This document shows, in pieces, positions 16,272 through 25,836 of a DNA stretch of 45,105 nucleotides. Made by a program: the position numbers and the translations under genes. The notes under the pieces are model-generated. The model searched no databases. It was given only the letters and a program-made list of their open reading frames with translations, and was not told the DNA's origin. How positions within the stretch are numbered: position 1 is the stretch's first letter; every line of letters starts with the position of its first letter. Source of the DNA: Methylacidimicrobium cyclopophantes (GTDB taxonomy: Bacteria > Verrucomicrobiota > Verrucomicrobiia > Methylacidiphilales > Methylacidiphilaceae); contig NZ_CABFUZ020000259.1 in NCBI RefSeq assembly GCF_902143385.2, forward strand, positions 1 to 45,105, in the 5' to 3' direction.

Positions 16272-17785
16272 GGCTCCACGCTGGCCCGGAGCGTTTCCTC
16301 CCGCGCGTCGGCTCGTAATACCCAGGTATCCTTGCTGCCGCCTCCTTGGCAGGAGTTGACGATGAAGGATCCCTCGCGCAGCGCGACTCGGGTCAGCCCC
16401 CCGGGTATGACCGCAGGGGCGGGACCGAGGAGGACGAAGGGACGAAGATCGATCCTCCGGGGCTGGAGACGCCCATCGATCCAGCAAGGGACTTCGGAAA
16501 ACGACAGTACGGGCTGCGCGATGTAGTTGCGAGGCTGGGCGAGAATCTTTTCCCGAAAGGCGGCCCTTTCCGGAGCGCTGCTCGTCGGCCCAAAGAGCAT
16601 GCCATACCCCCCCGCTTGGCTGACCTCCTTGACGACGAGGTTCCGTAAGTTGGCGAGAACGTGATCTCGCTCGGCGGGCCGTTCGCAGAGAAAAGTCTCT
16701 ACGCTCGAGAGAATGGGTTCCTCTCCGAGGTAATAGCGGATCAACGAAGGCACGAAGGGGTAGATCGCCTTGTCGTCCGCCACCCCCGTTCCGATCGCGT
16801 TGACCACGGTGAGGCGGCCCGAACGGCAAGCCGCCATGAGTCCGGGTACGCCTAGGAACGATTCCGGGCGGAATGTGACCGGATCGAGGAAATCGTCGTT
16901 GACTCGCCGGTAGATGGTTCCGACGCCCTTCCAGCCGGAAGAGGTCCGGAGTTGCACTTTCCCGTCGACTACCGCCAGGTCTCGGCCTTCCGCCAAAGGG
17001 ACCCCCATCTCTTGAGCAAGAAAGGAGTGCTCGAAGTAGGCGGGATTATGGCTGCCCGGCGTCAACAGGATGGCGAGATCATCCCGCGCCGCCTCCGGGC
17101 GAAGGGCGTAAAGCGCGTCGCGCAAGAGGGTGGAATAGGCCTCGATGGAAGCCACTGGGGCGGCTCGAAAGAGGGAAGGGAAGATTCGACCCAAAACCCG
17201 GCGGTTGGCCAGCATGTAGGAAGCCCCGCTCGGAACTCGCAAGTTGTCTTCCAAAACGACGAAGCCGCTTCGCAGCCGCAAGAGATCGCATCCCGCAATC
17301 GCTACATGGATTCCCTGGGCTACGGGAGCTCCTACCATCTCTCTGCGGAACTGCGAAGAGCCCAAGACGAGCTCGGGAGGAACGACCCCTTCGTGCAAGA
17401 CGCGGGCCTTGTTGTAGATATCGCGGAGGAAACAATTGAGCGCGGTCACCCGCTGGATGAGCCCCTTTTCGATCTGATCCCACTCCGAGGCCGAGAGAAT
17501 GCGCGGCAAAATATCGAAGGGGAAGACTCGTTGCTCGTTCTTCGAGTCGATCGAGAAGGTCACTCCCCGGCGGGAAAGTTCCTCGGCGGCGGCTTCTTGT
17601 CGATCTTCCCACGTTTCCGGAGAAACGGTTTCGAGGAACTTCCAAAGACCCCGATACGGGGGTCGTGGACGCATTCGGCGATCGACCATTTCGTCCAAAT
17701 GGGACCGGAGCCGGTAGTCTCGGCCGGGCAGACAGTTTCGCCGGCCAGGAGAAATCCCGGATTCGCCCGGAAGCGTCAACTGCAT
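16268..17785 (-). CDS. Circularly permuted ATP-grasp protein (DUF404/DUF407 type)
   Basis: A protein of about 505 residues of the circularly permuted ATP-grasp family. Recognisable stretches are RVFPFDILPRILSASEWDQIEKGLIQRVTALN near the N-terminus, VVLEDNLRVPSGASYMLANR, AILLTPGSHNPAYFEHSFLA, TIYRRVNDDFLDP and VNAIGTGVADDKAIYPFVP. The family is predicted to form amide bonds with ATP; its substrate is unknown. The ATG at 17785 is the likely start, with only a weak ribosome binding site; the open frame beyond it reads into neighbouring sequence with poor composition. It overlaps the alpha-E gene by ATGA and lies 65 bases after the aldo/keto reductase. Confidence 0.88.
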   Translation of the reverse strand: MQLTLPGESGISPGRRNCLPGRDYRLRSHLDEMVDRRMRPRPPYRGLWKFLETVSPETWEDRQEAAAEELSRRGVTFSIDSKNEQRVFPFDILPRILSASEWDQIEKGLIQRVTALNCFLRDIYNKARVLHEGVVPPELVLGSSQFRREMVGAPVAQGIHVAIAGCDLLRLRSGFVVLEDNLRVPSGASYMLANRRVLGRIFPSLFRAAPVASIEAYSTLLRDALYALRPEAARDDLAILLTPGSHNPAYFEHSFLAQEMGVPLAEGRDLAVVDGKVQLRTSSGWKGVGTIYRRVNDDFLDPVTFRPESFLGVPGLMAACRSGRLTVVNAIGTGVADDKAIYPFVPSLIRYYLGEEPILSSVETFLCERPAERDHVLANLRNLVVKEVSQAGGYGMLFGPTSSAPERAAFREKILAQPRNYIAQPVLSFSEVPCWIDGRLQPRRIDLRPFVLLGPAPAVIPGGLTRVALREGSFIVNSCQGGGSKDTWVLRADAREETLRASVEP

Positions 17786-17850
17786 GGCAACCCCGGAGTA
17801 GCAGAAAGCGTGCCGGGGTGCTCGGCTCGGAGACGAAGCTCTTTGGAGGC

Positions 17851-18831
17851 TCAGAGCGGTGGCGCCAGGAATTCCGGTCCGATCGGTTCCGGGATTCTCC
17901 GTTCGAGAATCCGGTCGATTTCGGCCAGCTCCCGGTCCGAGAGCGGAGAGGAAGGCAACTGGATCGCATCCGAAATCTGCTTCGGAGTTCGCGCTCCCCA
18001 GAGCACCAGAGAGATTCCCGGCTGCTGGAGCGCCCACTTCGCAGCAAGCTGCGGGAGCGTCCATCCTCGGGCTTGGGCCAAGAGGCGAAGATCGTCGACC
18101 GCGGAAAGGGAGCGGAGAAAGGCTTCCCCTTGAAATTTGGGGTCTCGACAGCGAATGTCGCCGGTGCCGAAGACCTGGTGCCGCTGAAATTTGCCGGTGA
18201 GCAGACCCCGGCAGAGAACGCCGTACGCCACGACGCCGATGCCGTTTTCCCGGCAGTAGGGAAGAACATCCCGCTCGATGCCCCGCTCAAAAAGATTGTA
18301 AGGAGGCTGGTCGGTATGGAGCGGCGCCGCCTTTCGCCAGGCATCCATTTGGTTCGGGGAGAAGTTGCTCACTCCCAGCGCGCGGATCTTTCCTTGCGAC
18401 CGGAAGGAGAGCAGAGTCTGCGCCGTCGACTCGATCGGCACTCGAGGATCGGGCCAGTGAATCTGGTAGAGGTCGATCGAATCGATTCCCAATCGGCGGA
18501 GGCTCTCCTCGATCTCCCTACGGAGCCGTTCCGGACTCGAATTTCTTCGGATCTCCTCCCGCTCATTCCATTCGAGACCAGCCTTTGTCGCGATGACGAC
18601 CTTATCGCGTCCCACGCGTCGAATCGCCTTGCCGACGATTTCCTCCGCGCGTCCGAATCCGTAGACCGGAGCGGTATCGACGAAGCAAATGCCGCCATCG
18701 ATCGCCGTCTCGATCGCGGCGATCGCTTCCCCCTCGTCGGCACCGCCCCACATCCAGCCTCCGATGACCCAGGTGCCCAAGCCGATCCGGGAGATCCGTT
18801 TCTCCAACCCCGGTAGCGACGTATACTCCAT
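17851..18831 (-). CDS. Aldo/keto reductase
   Basis: A 326-residue NADPH-type oxidoreductase with a TIM-barrel fold. The catalytic tetrad is present: Asp52 and Tyr57 (VDTAPVYG), Lys83 (IATKAG) and His125 (YQIHWPD). The C-terminal cofactor-binding region around LVLWGARTPKQISDAI is also typical. The substrate cannot be predicted. The ATG at 18831 follows GAAGAAAAAGG; a longer upstream frame (to 19380) is antisense or out-of-frame shadow of the preceding gene. It sits between the DUF374 acyltransferase and the ATP-grasp gene, all on the minus strand, and may belong to the same transcript. Confidence 0.93.
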   Translation of the reverse strand: MEYTSLPGLEKRISRIGLGTWVIGGWMWGGADEGEAIAAIETAIDGGICFVDTAPVYGFGRAEEIVGKAIRRVGRDKVVIATKAGLEWNEREEIRRNSSPERLRREIEESLRRLGIDSIDLYQIHWPDPRVPIESTAQTLLSFRSQGKIRALGVSNFSPNQMDAWRKAAPLHTDQPPYNLFERGIERDVLPYCRENGIGVVAYGVLCRGLLTGKFQRHQVFGTGDIRCRDPKFQGEAFLRSLSAVDDLRLLAQARGWTLPQLAAKWALQQPGISLVLWGARTPKQISDAIQLPSSPLSDRELAEIDRILERRIPEPIGPEFLAPPL

Positions 18832-18878
18832 GCCTTTTTCTTCTTCGCTCAGTCCGTCGAAGACCGCGGCTTTCGATG

Positions 18879-19637
18879 CTAAGGAAGGCGGGCGTTCTCC
18901 GCAACGGTGGTCTGCTCGCTTTCGGGAACCACGTCTCGGCGGAGAGCCGCTTCGAGTGCGGTGCGGCGGGCAGCGAGCTCCGCGGGGGAGTCGTTTTTCG
19001 GCGGGTCGATGAGGCTGCCCACGCGGATCCAGCAGGTGGAAAACGGATGCGGGATTTGGAAGCGATCCCAACTCCGCAGCTCTGACTTTCGGGAAAAACG
19101 GCAGGTGATGGGGAGAATGGGGCGCTGGAGGATCTGAGAGATTTGCAAAACGCCGTCTTGCACCCGGTATCGCGGCCCGCGGGGTCCGTCGGGAGTGACC
19201 GCGATGTCGCGTCCTTCCCGTCCCAGGCGGAGGATGGTCCGGAAGCCGACGCCTCCACGACGGGAGGAAGATCCTCGAGCGGCTTCGAATCCGAAACGGG
19301 AGAGGAGGCGTGCCAGGACCTCTCCATCGTTGCTCGCACTCACCAAGGCTACGAGCTTCCGTCCCGGGAAGTGCCGGCAATAGAGGGCCGGCATGATGAG
19401 GAGGCGGTTGTGCCAGAACGCAAAGATCAGCGGCTCTTTCGGGGGGCGGCTCACGATCCCTTTCGGATCTTCGATCATGACTCGAAGGGTCCGCGTCAGG
19501 CTGCGAATGAAGAAGGCGGCTAAAGCCGGAGAAAGGCGTGTGCGGAGAGAACGGCGCCGGGAGGCGAGCCAGGAAGTCCGGTGTTCGGAGCGGAAAGACT
19601 CCGGCCGCATTCCTTTTGCTTCGAGGTCCGAGTTCAT
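18879..19637 (-). CDS. Lysophospholipid acyltransferase-like protein (DUF374)
   Basis: A 252-residue protein of the DUF374 branch of the lysophospholipid/lipid A acyltransferase superfamily. The acceptor motif reads FAFWHNRLLIMPALY, in which WH replaces the usual H-x4-D context as in DUF374 members, followed by SASNDGEVLARLLSRFGFEAARGSSSR and TPDGPRGPRY. Members are thought to act on Kdo/lipid A precursors or phospholipids at the inner membrane of Gram-negative bacteria; the substrate here is inferred. The ATG at 19637 overlaps the stop of the CNNM/CBS gene (ATGA). A longer frame upstream is a shadow inside that gene. Confidence 0.85.
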   Translation of the reverse strand: MNSDLEAKGMRPESFRSEHRTSWLASRRRSLRTRLSPALAAFFIRSLTRTLRVMIEDPKGIVSRPPKEPLIFAFWHNRLLIMPALYCRHFPGRKLVALVSASNDGEVLARLLSRFGFEAARGSSSRRGGVGFRTILRLGREGRDIAVTPDGPRGPRYRVQDGVLQISQILQRPILPITCRFSRKSELRSWDRFQIPHPFSTCWIRVGSLIDPPKNDSPAELAARRTALEAALRRDVVPESEQTTVAENARLP

Positions 19638-20980
19638 TCCGATTCGGAGGGCGTTTCCGGGAATTCTTCCGGGAGTCGTTCGATCCGCACCCGCCGGAAT
19701 TTCTGGGGGATCACATCTTCGGCGATCAGGCGAAATCCATCGACGTCGAGAGTCTCGAACCTTCTCGGCTGTCGACCCCATTGCGCTAGGCACCATTGCG
19801 ATACGGTTTGGGTCGTTTCGGTGGGAAGCGGCCAATTGGTTTCGATCGCCAGATCGCGTAAGGGAAGGTCTCCGTCGACGGTCGCCGAATTTTGGGTCAA
19901 TTCATAGATCGGGCTCTTCTCGATGTCGAATTCGTCGCGAATGTCACCCACGAGCTCTTCGAGTACATCTTCGAAGGTCACCAAGCCGATCATCCGGCTG
20001 TCAGGATCCGTCACGATCGCCATATGGGTCCGCGCCTTCCGAAACTCCTCAAGCATCGCGGGGAGGAGAATATTCGGCGAGAACAAAAGGGCGGGGCGGA
20101 GAATGGAAGCCAAAGTCGTCTGTTTGCCCAAAGCGATATATTGCCAAAGCAGCTCCTGGAGGAGAACGATCCCGACGACCTGCTCGGGACTCTCGCCGCA
20201 TACCGGGAATCGGCTGTACCCGGAACTCTGGGCGGTGCGGATCGTTTCCTCGATGGGGGCATCCCGCCAGAGCACGACCGCTCGCTCCCGCGGCACCATG
20301 ACCTGTTCCGCACGGGTTCTGCGGAGCCGGAGCGCCTTGACCATGATCTTGTTGATCAACTCGTCGAAAGGGTGGGCATGCGGAGAGTGAATGAGGATCT
20401 GTTGGAGCTCTTCGGGGCTCAGGAAGGGGCCGCCGCTCTCCGGCTTCGGAAGGGCGAAACCGAGCAGCCGAAGAAGCCAGTCGGCTGTCTGATGGAGGAT
20501 CCAGACAAAAGGATAGAAGAGGTAGTAGAAGACAACCAGGGGGGGGCTCAGCAAGAGGACGATTTTCTGGGAATATTGGAGAGCCAGAAATTTCGGGGCG
20601 AGCTCGCCGAGAGCGATGCAGACGAAGGTGATCAGACTGAAACCCAACAGAGAGCTCAGCGAGTCGAGGTAGGGCCCTTTCGGAAGGCCGATGGAACGAA
20701 GGAGGGGACTGAGCCAATCGGCCAGAATCGGTTGGCCCGCCCAGCCGAGACCGATGCTGGCCAAGGAAACGCCGATCTGGATCGCGGGCAAGAACCGATC
20801 GGGCTCACGGACCATCCGCAACGCGAAGGGAAGCCGCCAATCGGAGCTCTTCAACAAGAGCTTGAGCTGGGTGACCCGTACTTTGACGATCGCGAACTCG
20901 ATGGCTACGAAAAACGCGTTGGCCGCCACCAACAGCGGCAGCAAAAGGGCTCTCCACCCAGAATCCGCCCCCGTATCCAT
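19634..20980 (-). CDS. CNNM/CBS-domain transporter-like protein (hemolysin/CorC family)
   Basis: A 448-residue membrane protein with the order CNNM (DUF21) transmembrane domain (about 1-200), paired CBS domains (about 215-335), and a C-terminal CorC/HlyC domain (about 355-435). The DUF21 region includes FFVAIEFAIVKVR, and the CBS region includes VMVPRERAVVLWRDAPIEETI and VTFEDVLEELVGDI. Homologues (CorC, YtfL, MpfA) are implicated in magnesium or other divalent-cation export; the older hemolysin label is not supported functionally. It is the first gene of a long minus-strand run ending in lepB and is divergent from folC across about 100 bases. Confidence 0.92.
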   Translation of the reverse strand: MDTGADSGWRALLLPLLVAANAFFVAIEFAIVKVRVTQLKLLLKSSDWRLPFALRMVREPDRFLPAIQIGVSLASIGLGWAGQPILADWLSPLLRSIGLPKGPYLDSLSSLLGFSLITFVCIALGELAPKFLALQYSQKIVLLLSPPLVVFYYLFYPFVWILHQTADWLLRLLGFALPKPESGGPFLSPEELQQILIHSPHAHPFDELINKIMVKALRLRRTRAEQVMVPRERAVVLWRDAPIEETIRTAQSSGYSRFPVCGESPEQVVGIVLLQELLWQYIALGKQTTLASILRPALLFSPNILLPAMLEEFRKARTHMAIVTDPDSRMIGLVTFEDVLEELVGDIRDEFDIEKSPIYELTQNSATVDGDLPLRDLAIETNWPLPTETTQTVSQWCLAQWGRQPRRFETLDVDGFRLIAEDVIPQKFRRVRIERLPEEFPETPSESE

Positions 20981-21080
20981 TCTTTTCTGTCGTTCCGACT
21001 GCCGAAGGTTGTGGCGTGCCCGAAGTCCCTTGGGTAAAAAATGGTTTCCGTTAAATGGCGCCTAGACGCTTCGCTTCGTC

Positions 21081-22463
21081 ATGACTTTTGCGTCCTCACC
21101 CTGCCCCGGTCGTCCACGACGTTTGTCAGAGGAGGAGAGTGAATACCGAGAAGCGCTCGCCTTTCTCGGTCGTTGCCGACGATGGGGAATGAAGCTCGGG
21201 CTCAAAAATATGGAGCTTTTGGCCCGAGCGGTCGGCTCGCCGCAAGACGGATTGCATTTTCTTCACATCGCCGGCACCAACGGCAAAGGTTCGACAGCCT
21301 CCTTCTTGGCCTCCGCGCTTCGCGCCGCCGGCTACCGTGTCGGCCTGTATACTTCGCCCCATCTCTGTACTATCCGTGAAAGAATTCAGATCGACGGGGC
21401 CATCACTTCAAAGTGGGAATTTACTCGCTGGATCCGGAAGCTTCAAGCGGCAATCCGCAACCTGGAGGAAACGCAACCGGGATTTGCTCCGACGTTTTTC
21501 GAGGTTCTTACGGCCGCCGCCCTTCTCGCCTTTCGCGATGCGGAGGTAGATTGGGTGGTTTGGGAGACGGGCCTGGGGGGCAGGCTCGATGCGACGAACA
21601 TCGTCCGCCCGGAAGCGTGCGTCATTACCACGATCGGGCTGGAGCACACCCATCACCTCGGCTCTTCCCTCGCCGAGATCGCTTGGGAAAAAGCGGGCAT
21701 TCTCAAGCCGGGCATCCCCGCGGTCGTCGGAGACGTCCAGGAAGAGGCTCGGGAGACGATCCGCCGGAGGGCCGACCAAATCGGAACTCCCCTCCTGGAG
21801 GTGGGGGGACTCGTGGAGGAATCGTGCGCGGGCGGAGATCTGCATCAAGGGGCACGGATCGGCGGACAACGGCTCATCCTAGGGCTGTTGGGAAGGCACC
21901 AAGTGAGCAATGCGGCTTGCGCCTACGCGCTTCTGCGGCTGCCTCTTTTTTCAGGAAAGCCTCTTCCGCAAAAGGCGATTCGGGCCGGCTTCCGATCGGT
22001 CCGCTGGCCCGGCCGCTTCGAGGTGCTGCAGCAAGATCCGCTTTGGATCCTGGACGGCGCGCATAACCCGCAGGCTGCCGAAGCCCTTCTGGAAACATGG
22101 CGGAGCTCTTTCGGCACGCAACCCTACCATCTGGTTTTCGCGGTCTTGACGGACAAGGACTTCGCCGCAGTGGCCGGCACGCTTGCTCGGCAAGCGGAGC
22201 GAGTCAGCCTCGTGAAGCTCTCCACGGAGCGTGGGCTCGATCCCTGCCGGCTGATCGGATTCTTTCCCGGTATTCCCTGCCAGGCGTATCGTTGCTGGGG
22301 AGAAGCCAGGCGGGCGTTGGAAAAGGATCCGGGGCCTCTGTTGGTGACCGGCTCCCTTTTTTTGGTCGGCGAAGTGCTCGCCGATCATTGGGGTCTCCAT
22401 CCTGAGTTCGAATCGAATGAGCTGCTTGAGCCTCCCCGTGTCTATTCCGATGGTCCTTTTTGA
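21081..22463 (+). CDS. folC: Folylpolyglutamate/dihydrofolate synthase
   Basis: A 460-residue Mur-ligase-like enzyme that adds glutamates to folates and may also make dihydrofolate from dihydropteroate. The P-loop HIAGTNGKGST, YTSPHL, the second ATP-site region WETGLGGRLDATN, DGAHNP in the C-terminal domain and the terminal VTGSLFLVGE are all present. ATG at 21081 is used; no clear Shine-Dalgarno sequence precedes it. It supplies polyglutamylated folates used by enzymes such as the formate-THF ligase elsewhere in the window. The 3' end overlaps the HAD gene, so the two are probably co-translated. Confidence 0.96.
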   Translation: MTFASSPCPGRPRRLSEEESEYREALAFLGRCRRWGMKLGLKNMELLARAVGSPQDGLHFLHIAGTNGKGSTASFLASALRAAGYRVGLYTSPHLCTIRERIQIDGAITSKWEFTRWIRKLQAAIRNLEETQPGFAPTFFEVLTAAALLAFRDAEVDWVVWETGLGGRLDATNIVRPEACVITTIGLEHTHHLGSSLAEIAWEKAGILKPGIPAVVGDVQEEARETIRRRADQIGTPLLEVGGLVEESCAGGDLHQGARIGGQRLILGLLGRHQVSNAACAYALLRLPLFSGKPLPQKAIRAGFRSVRWPGRFEVLQQDPLWILDGAHNPQAAEALLETWRSSFGTQPYHLVFAVLTDKDFAAVAGTLARQAERVSLVKLSTERGLDPCRLIGFFPGIPCQAYRCWGEARRALEKDPGPLLVTGSLFLVGEVLADHWGLHPEFESNELLEPPRVYSDGPF

Positions 22464-23118
22464 TCTGGTCGGCACGATCCTGACTCCGGCCGTTCCCGTA
22501 GGAGAAACCTATGCGGCCATGGCCGCCCGGCATGGCCTTCGGGTCCCGCCGGAGGCGATTGCGCAGAGGTTCCCGCTTGTACTGAGCCGGTATCGGTGCC
22601 GGCCGCGAGCGACCGTTCCGTCGGACGGAGAGGATCGAGCCTATTGGAGGGAGATTCTTTTCGAAACTCTCTCTCCCGAGATCGATTCTTGGCCCGGGAA
22701 TCGGGAAGCGCTTGTCGAGGAACTTTACGGGCACTACGGCGGCGGAAACGCTTGGAGGCTCTACCCCGAAGTGCGGGGCGTCCTTCGGGCCTTGCGGAAG
22801 AAGGGAGTGCGTCTGGGGATTCTCTCCAATTGGGACCGGCGAGCTCATGGCGTGCTCTCCGATCTCGGGCTCAGGGAATTCTTTTCGGTCATTTTGCTCA
22901 GCGCCGAACTGGGAGCGGCAAAACCGGATCCCTATCTCTACCGCCTTGTCTCCCAGCGGATCGGCCTTCCGGCCGCTTCTCTTTTCCTTGTCGGCGACGA
23001 CGTAGAAAATGACGGTACGGCTCCTCGCGCCTGCGGTTTCGGAAGCTGGGTCTGCCGGAGACCGGAGCGAACCCTCGAAATGTTGCCGCTTCTCTCGGCA
23101 AATGGAGTGCTGTCGTGA
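22450..23118 (+). CDS. HAD-superfamily hydrolase, DREG-2-like
   Basis: A protein of about 222 residues with the HAD Rossmann fold. Motif I reads FDLVGTIL, so the nucleophile Asp5 is present but the usual second aspartate (D+2) is valine. Motif II is ILSNWD, motif III the lysine in AAKPDPYLY, and motif IV GDDVENDGTAPRACGF. The N-terminal pattern VGETYAAMAARHGL resembles the DREG-2/HDHD3 branch, in which the D+2 residue is also often replaced. Substrate unknown. An in-frame ATG at 22417 would add 11 residues with more overlap into folC; the start at 22450 fits the fold better. It overlaps folC by 14 bases. Confidence 0.85.
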   Translation: MVLFDLVGTILTPAVPVGETYAAMAARHGLRVPPEAIAQRFPLVLSRYRCRPRATVPSDGEDRAYWREILFETLSPEIDSWPGNREALVEELYGHYGGGNAWRLYPEVRGVLRALRKKGVRLGILSNWDRRAHGVLSDLGLREFFSVILLSAELGAAKPDPYLYRLVSQRIGLPAASLFLVGDDVENDGTAPRACGFGSWVCRRPERTLEMLPLLSANGVLS

Positions 23119-23149
23119 TCGGCGCTCCTCCGGCCGCGATCATCGGCCG

Positions 23150-23178
23150 TGTACATGCATCGCCTTTCTGTTTATTCT
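23150..23178 (+). promoter_or_regulatory. Possible promoter of sdhCAB
   Basis: TGTACA (23150-23155), a 17-base spacer and TATTCT (23173-23178) form a plausible sigma-70-like promoter 22 bases before the ATG at 23200. If real, it rules out the earlier in-frame GTG at 23149 as the sdhC start. Confidence 0.3.
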
Positions 23179-23199
23179 AGCGCTGCCGTAGCAAGACCC

Positions 23200-23889
23200 A
23201 TGACGGAAAGGAACGCTATATCGACGATCGGGCTGAAGATCCTCATGGGCATCACGGGCTTCATCCTCGTGGGGTACGTGAGCCTTCACATGTTGGGTAA
23301 CTGGCAGGTCTTTCTTCCCGCAGTCTATATCAATCAGTATGCATACCTGCTCAAATCGATTCCGCTCGTTCTTTGGACGGTGCGCCTCGTCCTCTTCGTT
23401 GCTTTCGTCGTCCACATTTGGTCCGCCATTCGCCTGGCGCAACTGCGCCGATCGGCTCGGCCGGTCCCCTACGATCAGCGCAAGCCCAATGGGGCGAGCT
23501 GGGAATCGCGCTCGATGTTGCTGACCGGGATCGGCCTCGGGCTCTTCGTCGTCTTTCATCTCTATCAGTTTACTTGGCATCTTCCCCCGTTTTCTGCATT
23601 CGAAGGCTTTACCGCGCGACTCTCTGAGACATCGCGATCGGTGCCCGACGTGCATCGCATGATGGTGGAAGGATTGCGGAATCTCTGGGTTGCCGGAGCG
23701 TATCTGCTCGGAATGGGCTGTTTGTTCTTTCACGTTCGTCACGGAATCGACGGGCTCTTCAGCTCGCTCGGGCTGGTCAATCGGCGCAGTTTCCCTTGGG
23801 AGCGATGGTTGGCCCATGCGTTGGGCTGGGTGTTTTTCCTCGGATTTTCCATCATCCCCGTGGCGATTGCGCTCGGGTGGGTCCGGTAA
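23200..23889 (+). CDS. sdhC: Succinate dehydrogenase/fumarate reductase cytochrome b558 subunit
   Basis: A membrane anchor of about 229 residues with five hydrophobic segments, the single-polypeptide type-B anchor found with sdhCAB in Bacteroidota, Firmicutes-like and many PVC bacteria. Candidate haem ligands in or at the membrane segments are His30 (SLHMLGNW), His72 (VVHIWSA), His120 (VVFHLYQF) and His178/His181 (FFHVRHG), consistent with a dihaem subunit. It binds quinone and anchors SdhAB. The start is uncertain: ATG at 23200 gives a typical N-terminus, while GTG at 23149 would add 17 residues. It is 81 bases downstream of the HAD gene and 26 bases before sdhA. Confidence 0.92.
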   Translation: MTERNAISTIGLKILMGITGFILVGYVSLHMLGNWQVFLPAVYINQYAYLLKSIPLVLWTVRLVLFVAFVVHIWSAIRLAQLRRSARPVPYDQRKPNGASWESRSMLLTGIGLGLFVVFHLYQFTWHLPPFSAFEGFTARLSETSRSVPDVHRMMVEGLRNLWVAGAYLLGMGCLFFHVRHGIDGLFSSLGLVNRRSFPWERWLAHALGWVFFLGFSIIPVAIALGWVR

Positions 23890-23915
23890 CAGCGGGGAAA
23901 GAAGCGACCGAATCG

Positions 23916-25832
23916 ATGAAGGTGCCCGATGCCAGAATTCCGGAAGGTCCGATTGAAGAGAAGTGGCAGAGATGCCGCGACCGACTCGATTTGGTATCTC
24001 CCGCCAATAGGCGGCGGATGCGCGTGATCGTGGTCGGGACCGGCTTGGCGGGTAGCTCGGCGGCCGCCTCCCTTGGGGAGCTCGGGTATTCCGTGGATTG
24101 CTTTTGTATCCAAGACAGCCCCAGGAGAGCCCATAGCGTAGCCGCGCAAGGCGGGATCAATGCGGCGAAAAACTACCGGAACGACGGTGATTCGGTCTAT
24201 CGGCTCTTCCGAGAGACGATCAAAGGGGGGGATTTTCGCTCCCGCGAGGCCAATGTCTATCGCTTGGCCGAGCTCAGCGCACGGATCATCGATCAGTGTG
24301 TCGCGCAAGGAGTGCCTTTCGCTCGCGAGTACGGCGGATTGCTTGCAAACCGCTCCTTCGGCGGGGTGCAAGTTTCTCGGACTTTCTACGCACGAGGGGC
24401 AACCGGCCAGCAGCTGTTGCTCGGCGCCTATGGTGCCCTCAATCGGCAGATCGGAGTGGGTCGGGTGGAGATGCATCCCCGGACCGAAGTACTCGATCTG
24501 GTCGTGAGCGACGGGCGCGCCCAAGGGGTGATCGTCCGCGACCTTGTGAGCGGTCGGATTTCGGCTTATGCCGCCGACGCGGTCGTCCTGGCGACCGGCG
24601 GCTACGGAAACGTCTTCTATCTATCGACCAACGGGAGGGTCTCCAACGCGACCGCGATTTGGCGGGCGTATAAGCGGGGGGCGGGATTCGCCAATCCCTC
24701 TTTTACCCAAATTCATCCGACCTGCATTCCACCGTCGGGTGGCTCCCAATCCAAGCTGACCTTGATGTCGGAATCTCTGCGGAACGATGGGCGCATCTGG
24801 GTGCCGAAAGCTCCAAACGACCGGCGACCTCCCGACCGGATACCAGAGGCCGAACGGGACTATTTCCTCGAGCGAATGTATCCGAGCTTCGGAAACCTCG
24901 TCCCTCGAGACATAGCCAGTCGGGCCCTCAAACGGATGTGCGACGAGGGTCGCGGCGTGGGTCCCAACGGGCTAGGCGTCTACCTCGACCTGGGCGACGC
25001 CCTACGGCAACTGGGTGCGGAGGCGATTCTCGAGAGATACGGGAATCTCCTCGAGATGTATCGCCGGATCACCGGCGAAAATCCGATGGAGCAGCCGATG
25101 CGGATCTACCCTGCCATGCATTACGTAATGGGCGGGCTGTGGGTGGACTATCATCTCATGTCGACGATCCCCGGGCTCTTCGTCCTGGGCGAGGCCAACT
25201 TTTCGGATCACGGAGCGAATCGGCTGGGCGCGAGCGCACTGATGCAGGGCCTCGCCGACGGATATTTCCTATTGCCCTACACGATCGGGGATTATCTCTC
25301 GCGGAAGAAGAGCGGTTGCCTCTCCCCGGATGCGCCCCCGTTTCGGGATGCGCTCCGGGATGCGGAAACGCGGCTGGCGAAGCTTTTGGGGCTTCGGGGG
25401 ACGAAGACCCCCTCCGAGTATCATCAAGAGCTGGGAGGGTTGCTCTGGCGACATTGCGGCATGGAGCGCAACGCCGATGGTCTGCGGGCGTCGATCGAGA
25501 AGATTCGGGAACTCCGGGAGTCGTTCTGGAAGAATGCGCAGCTCGTCGGGCGGGGTGATAGTTACAATGTAGCGCTGGAGTCGGCCGGGAGGGTGGCGGA
25601 TTTCCTAGAGCTCGGCGAGCTCCTCTGCCTCGACGCCCTTTCTCGGGAGGAGTCCTGCGGCTGCCACTTTCGGGAGGAATATCAGACACCGGAGGGAGAG
25701 TGTCTGCGGGATGATCGCCGGTTCGCCCATGTCGCGGTCTGGTTCTTTCGAGGGGAAGCGGAGGCCCCGGAGCGCGCGGTCGAGCCGCTTCGCTTTGAGA
25801 GCCTGGAGCCGGTGGCGAGGAGTTATAAATAA
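23916..25832 (+). CDS. sdhA: Succinate dehydrogenase/fumarate reductase flavoprotein subunit
   Basis: A 638-residue flavoprotein catalysing succinate-fumarate interconversion. The FAD dinucleotide motif [19 protein letters not shown] begins near residue 39. The covalent FAD histidine is His73 in AHSVAAQGG. The substrate-binding [10 protein letters not shown] region and the catalytic arginine context [15 protein letters not shown] are intact. Length and context match type-B enzymes. The ATG at 23916 is preferred; the open frame upstream overlaps sdhC. It lies between sdhC and sdhB in a C-A-B operon. The direction of catalysis cannot be told from sequence, but in an aerobe it would normally be succinate oxidation in the TCA cycle. 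Confidence 0.97.
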   Translation: MKVPDARIPEGPIEEKWQRCRDRLDLVSPANRRRMRVIVVGTGLAGSSAAASLGELGYSVDCFCIQDSPRRAHSVAAQGGINAAKNYRNDGDSVYRLFRETIKGGDFRSREANVYRLAELSARIIDQCVAQGVPFAREYGGLLANRSFGGVQVSRTFYARGATGQQLLLGAYGALNRQIGVGRVEMHPRTEVLDLVVSDGRAQGVIVRDLVSGRISAYAADAVVLATGGYGNVFYLSTNGRVSNATAIWRAYKRGAGFANPSFTQIHPTCIPPSGGSQSKLTLMSESLRNDGRIWVPKAPNDRRPPDRIPEAERDYFLERMYPSFGNLVPRDIASRALKRMCDEGRGVGPNGLGVYLDLGDALRQLGAEAILERYGNLLEMYRRITGENPMEQPMRIYPAMHYVMGGLWVDYHLMSTIPGLFVLGEANFSDHGANRLGASALMQGLADGYFLLPYTIGDYLSRKKSGCLSPDAPPFRDALRDAETRLAKLLGLRGTKTPSEYHQELGGLLWRHCGMERNADGLRASIEKIRELRESFWKNAQLVGRGDSYNVALESAGRVADFLELGELLCLDALSREESCGCHFREEYQTPEGECLRDDRRFAHVAVWFFRGEAEAPERAVEPLRFESLEPVARSYK

Positions 25833-25836
25833 GGTA

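Noticed and set aside
23149-23199. A longer sdhC start at GTG 23149
   Set aside because: It adds residues that do not resemble the family start and runs through a plausible promoter. It cannot be fully excluded.
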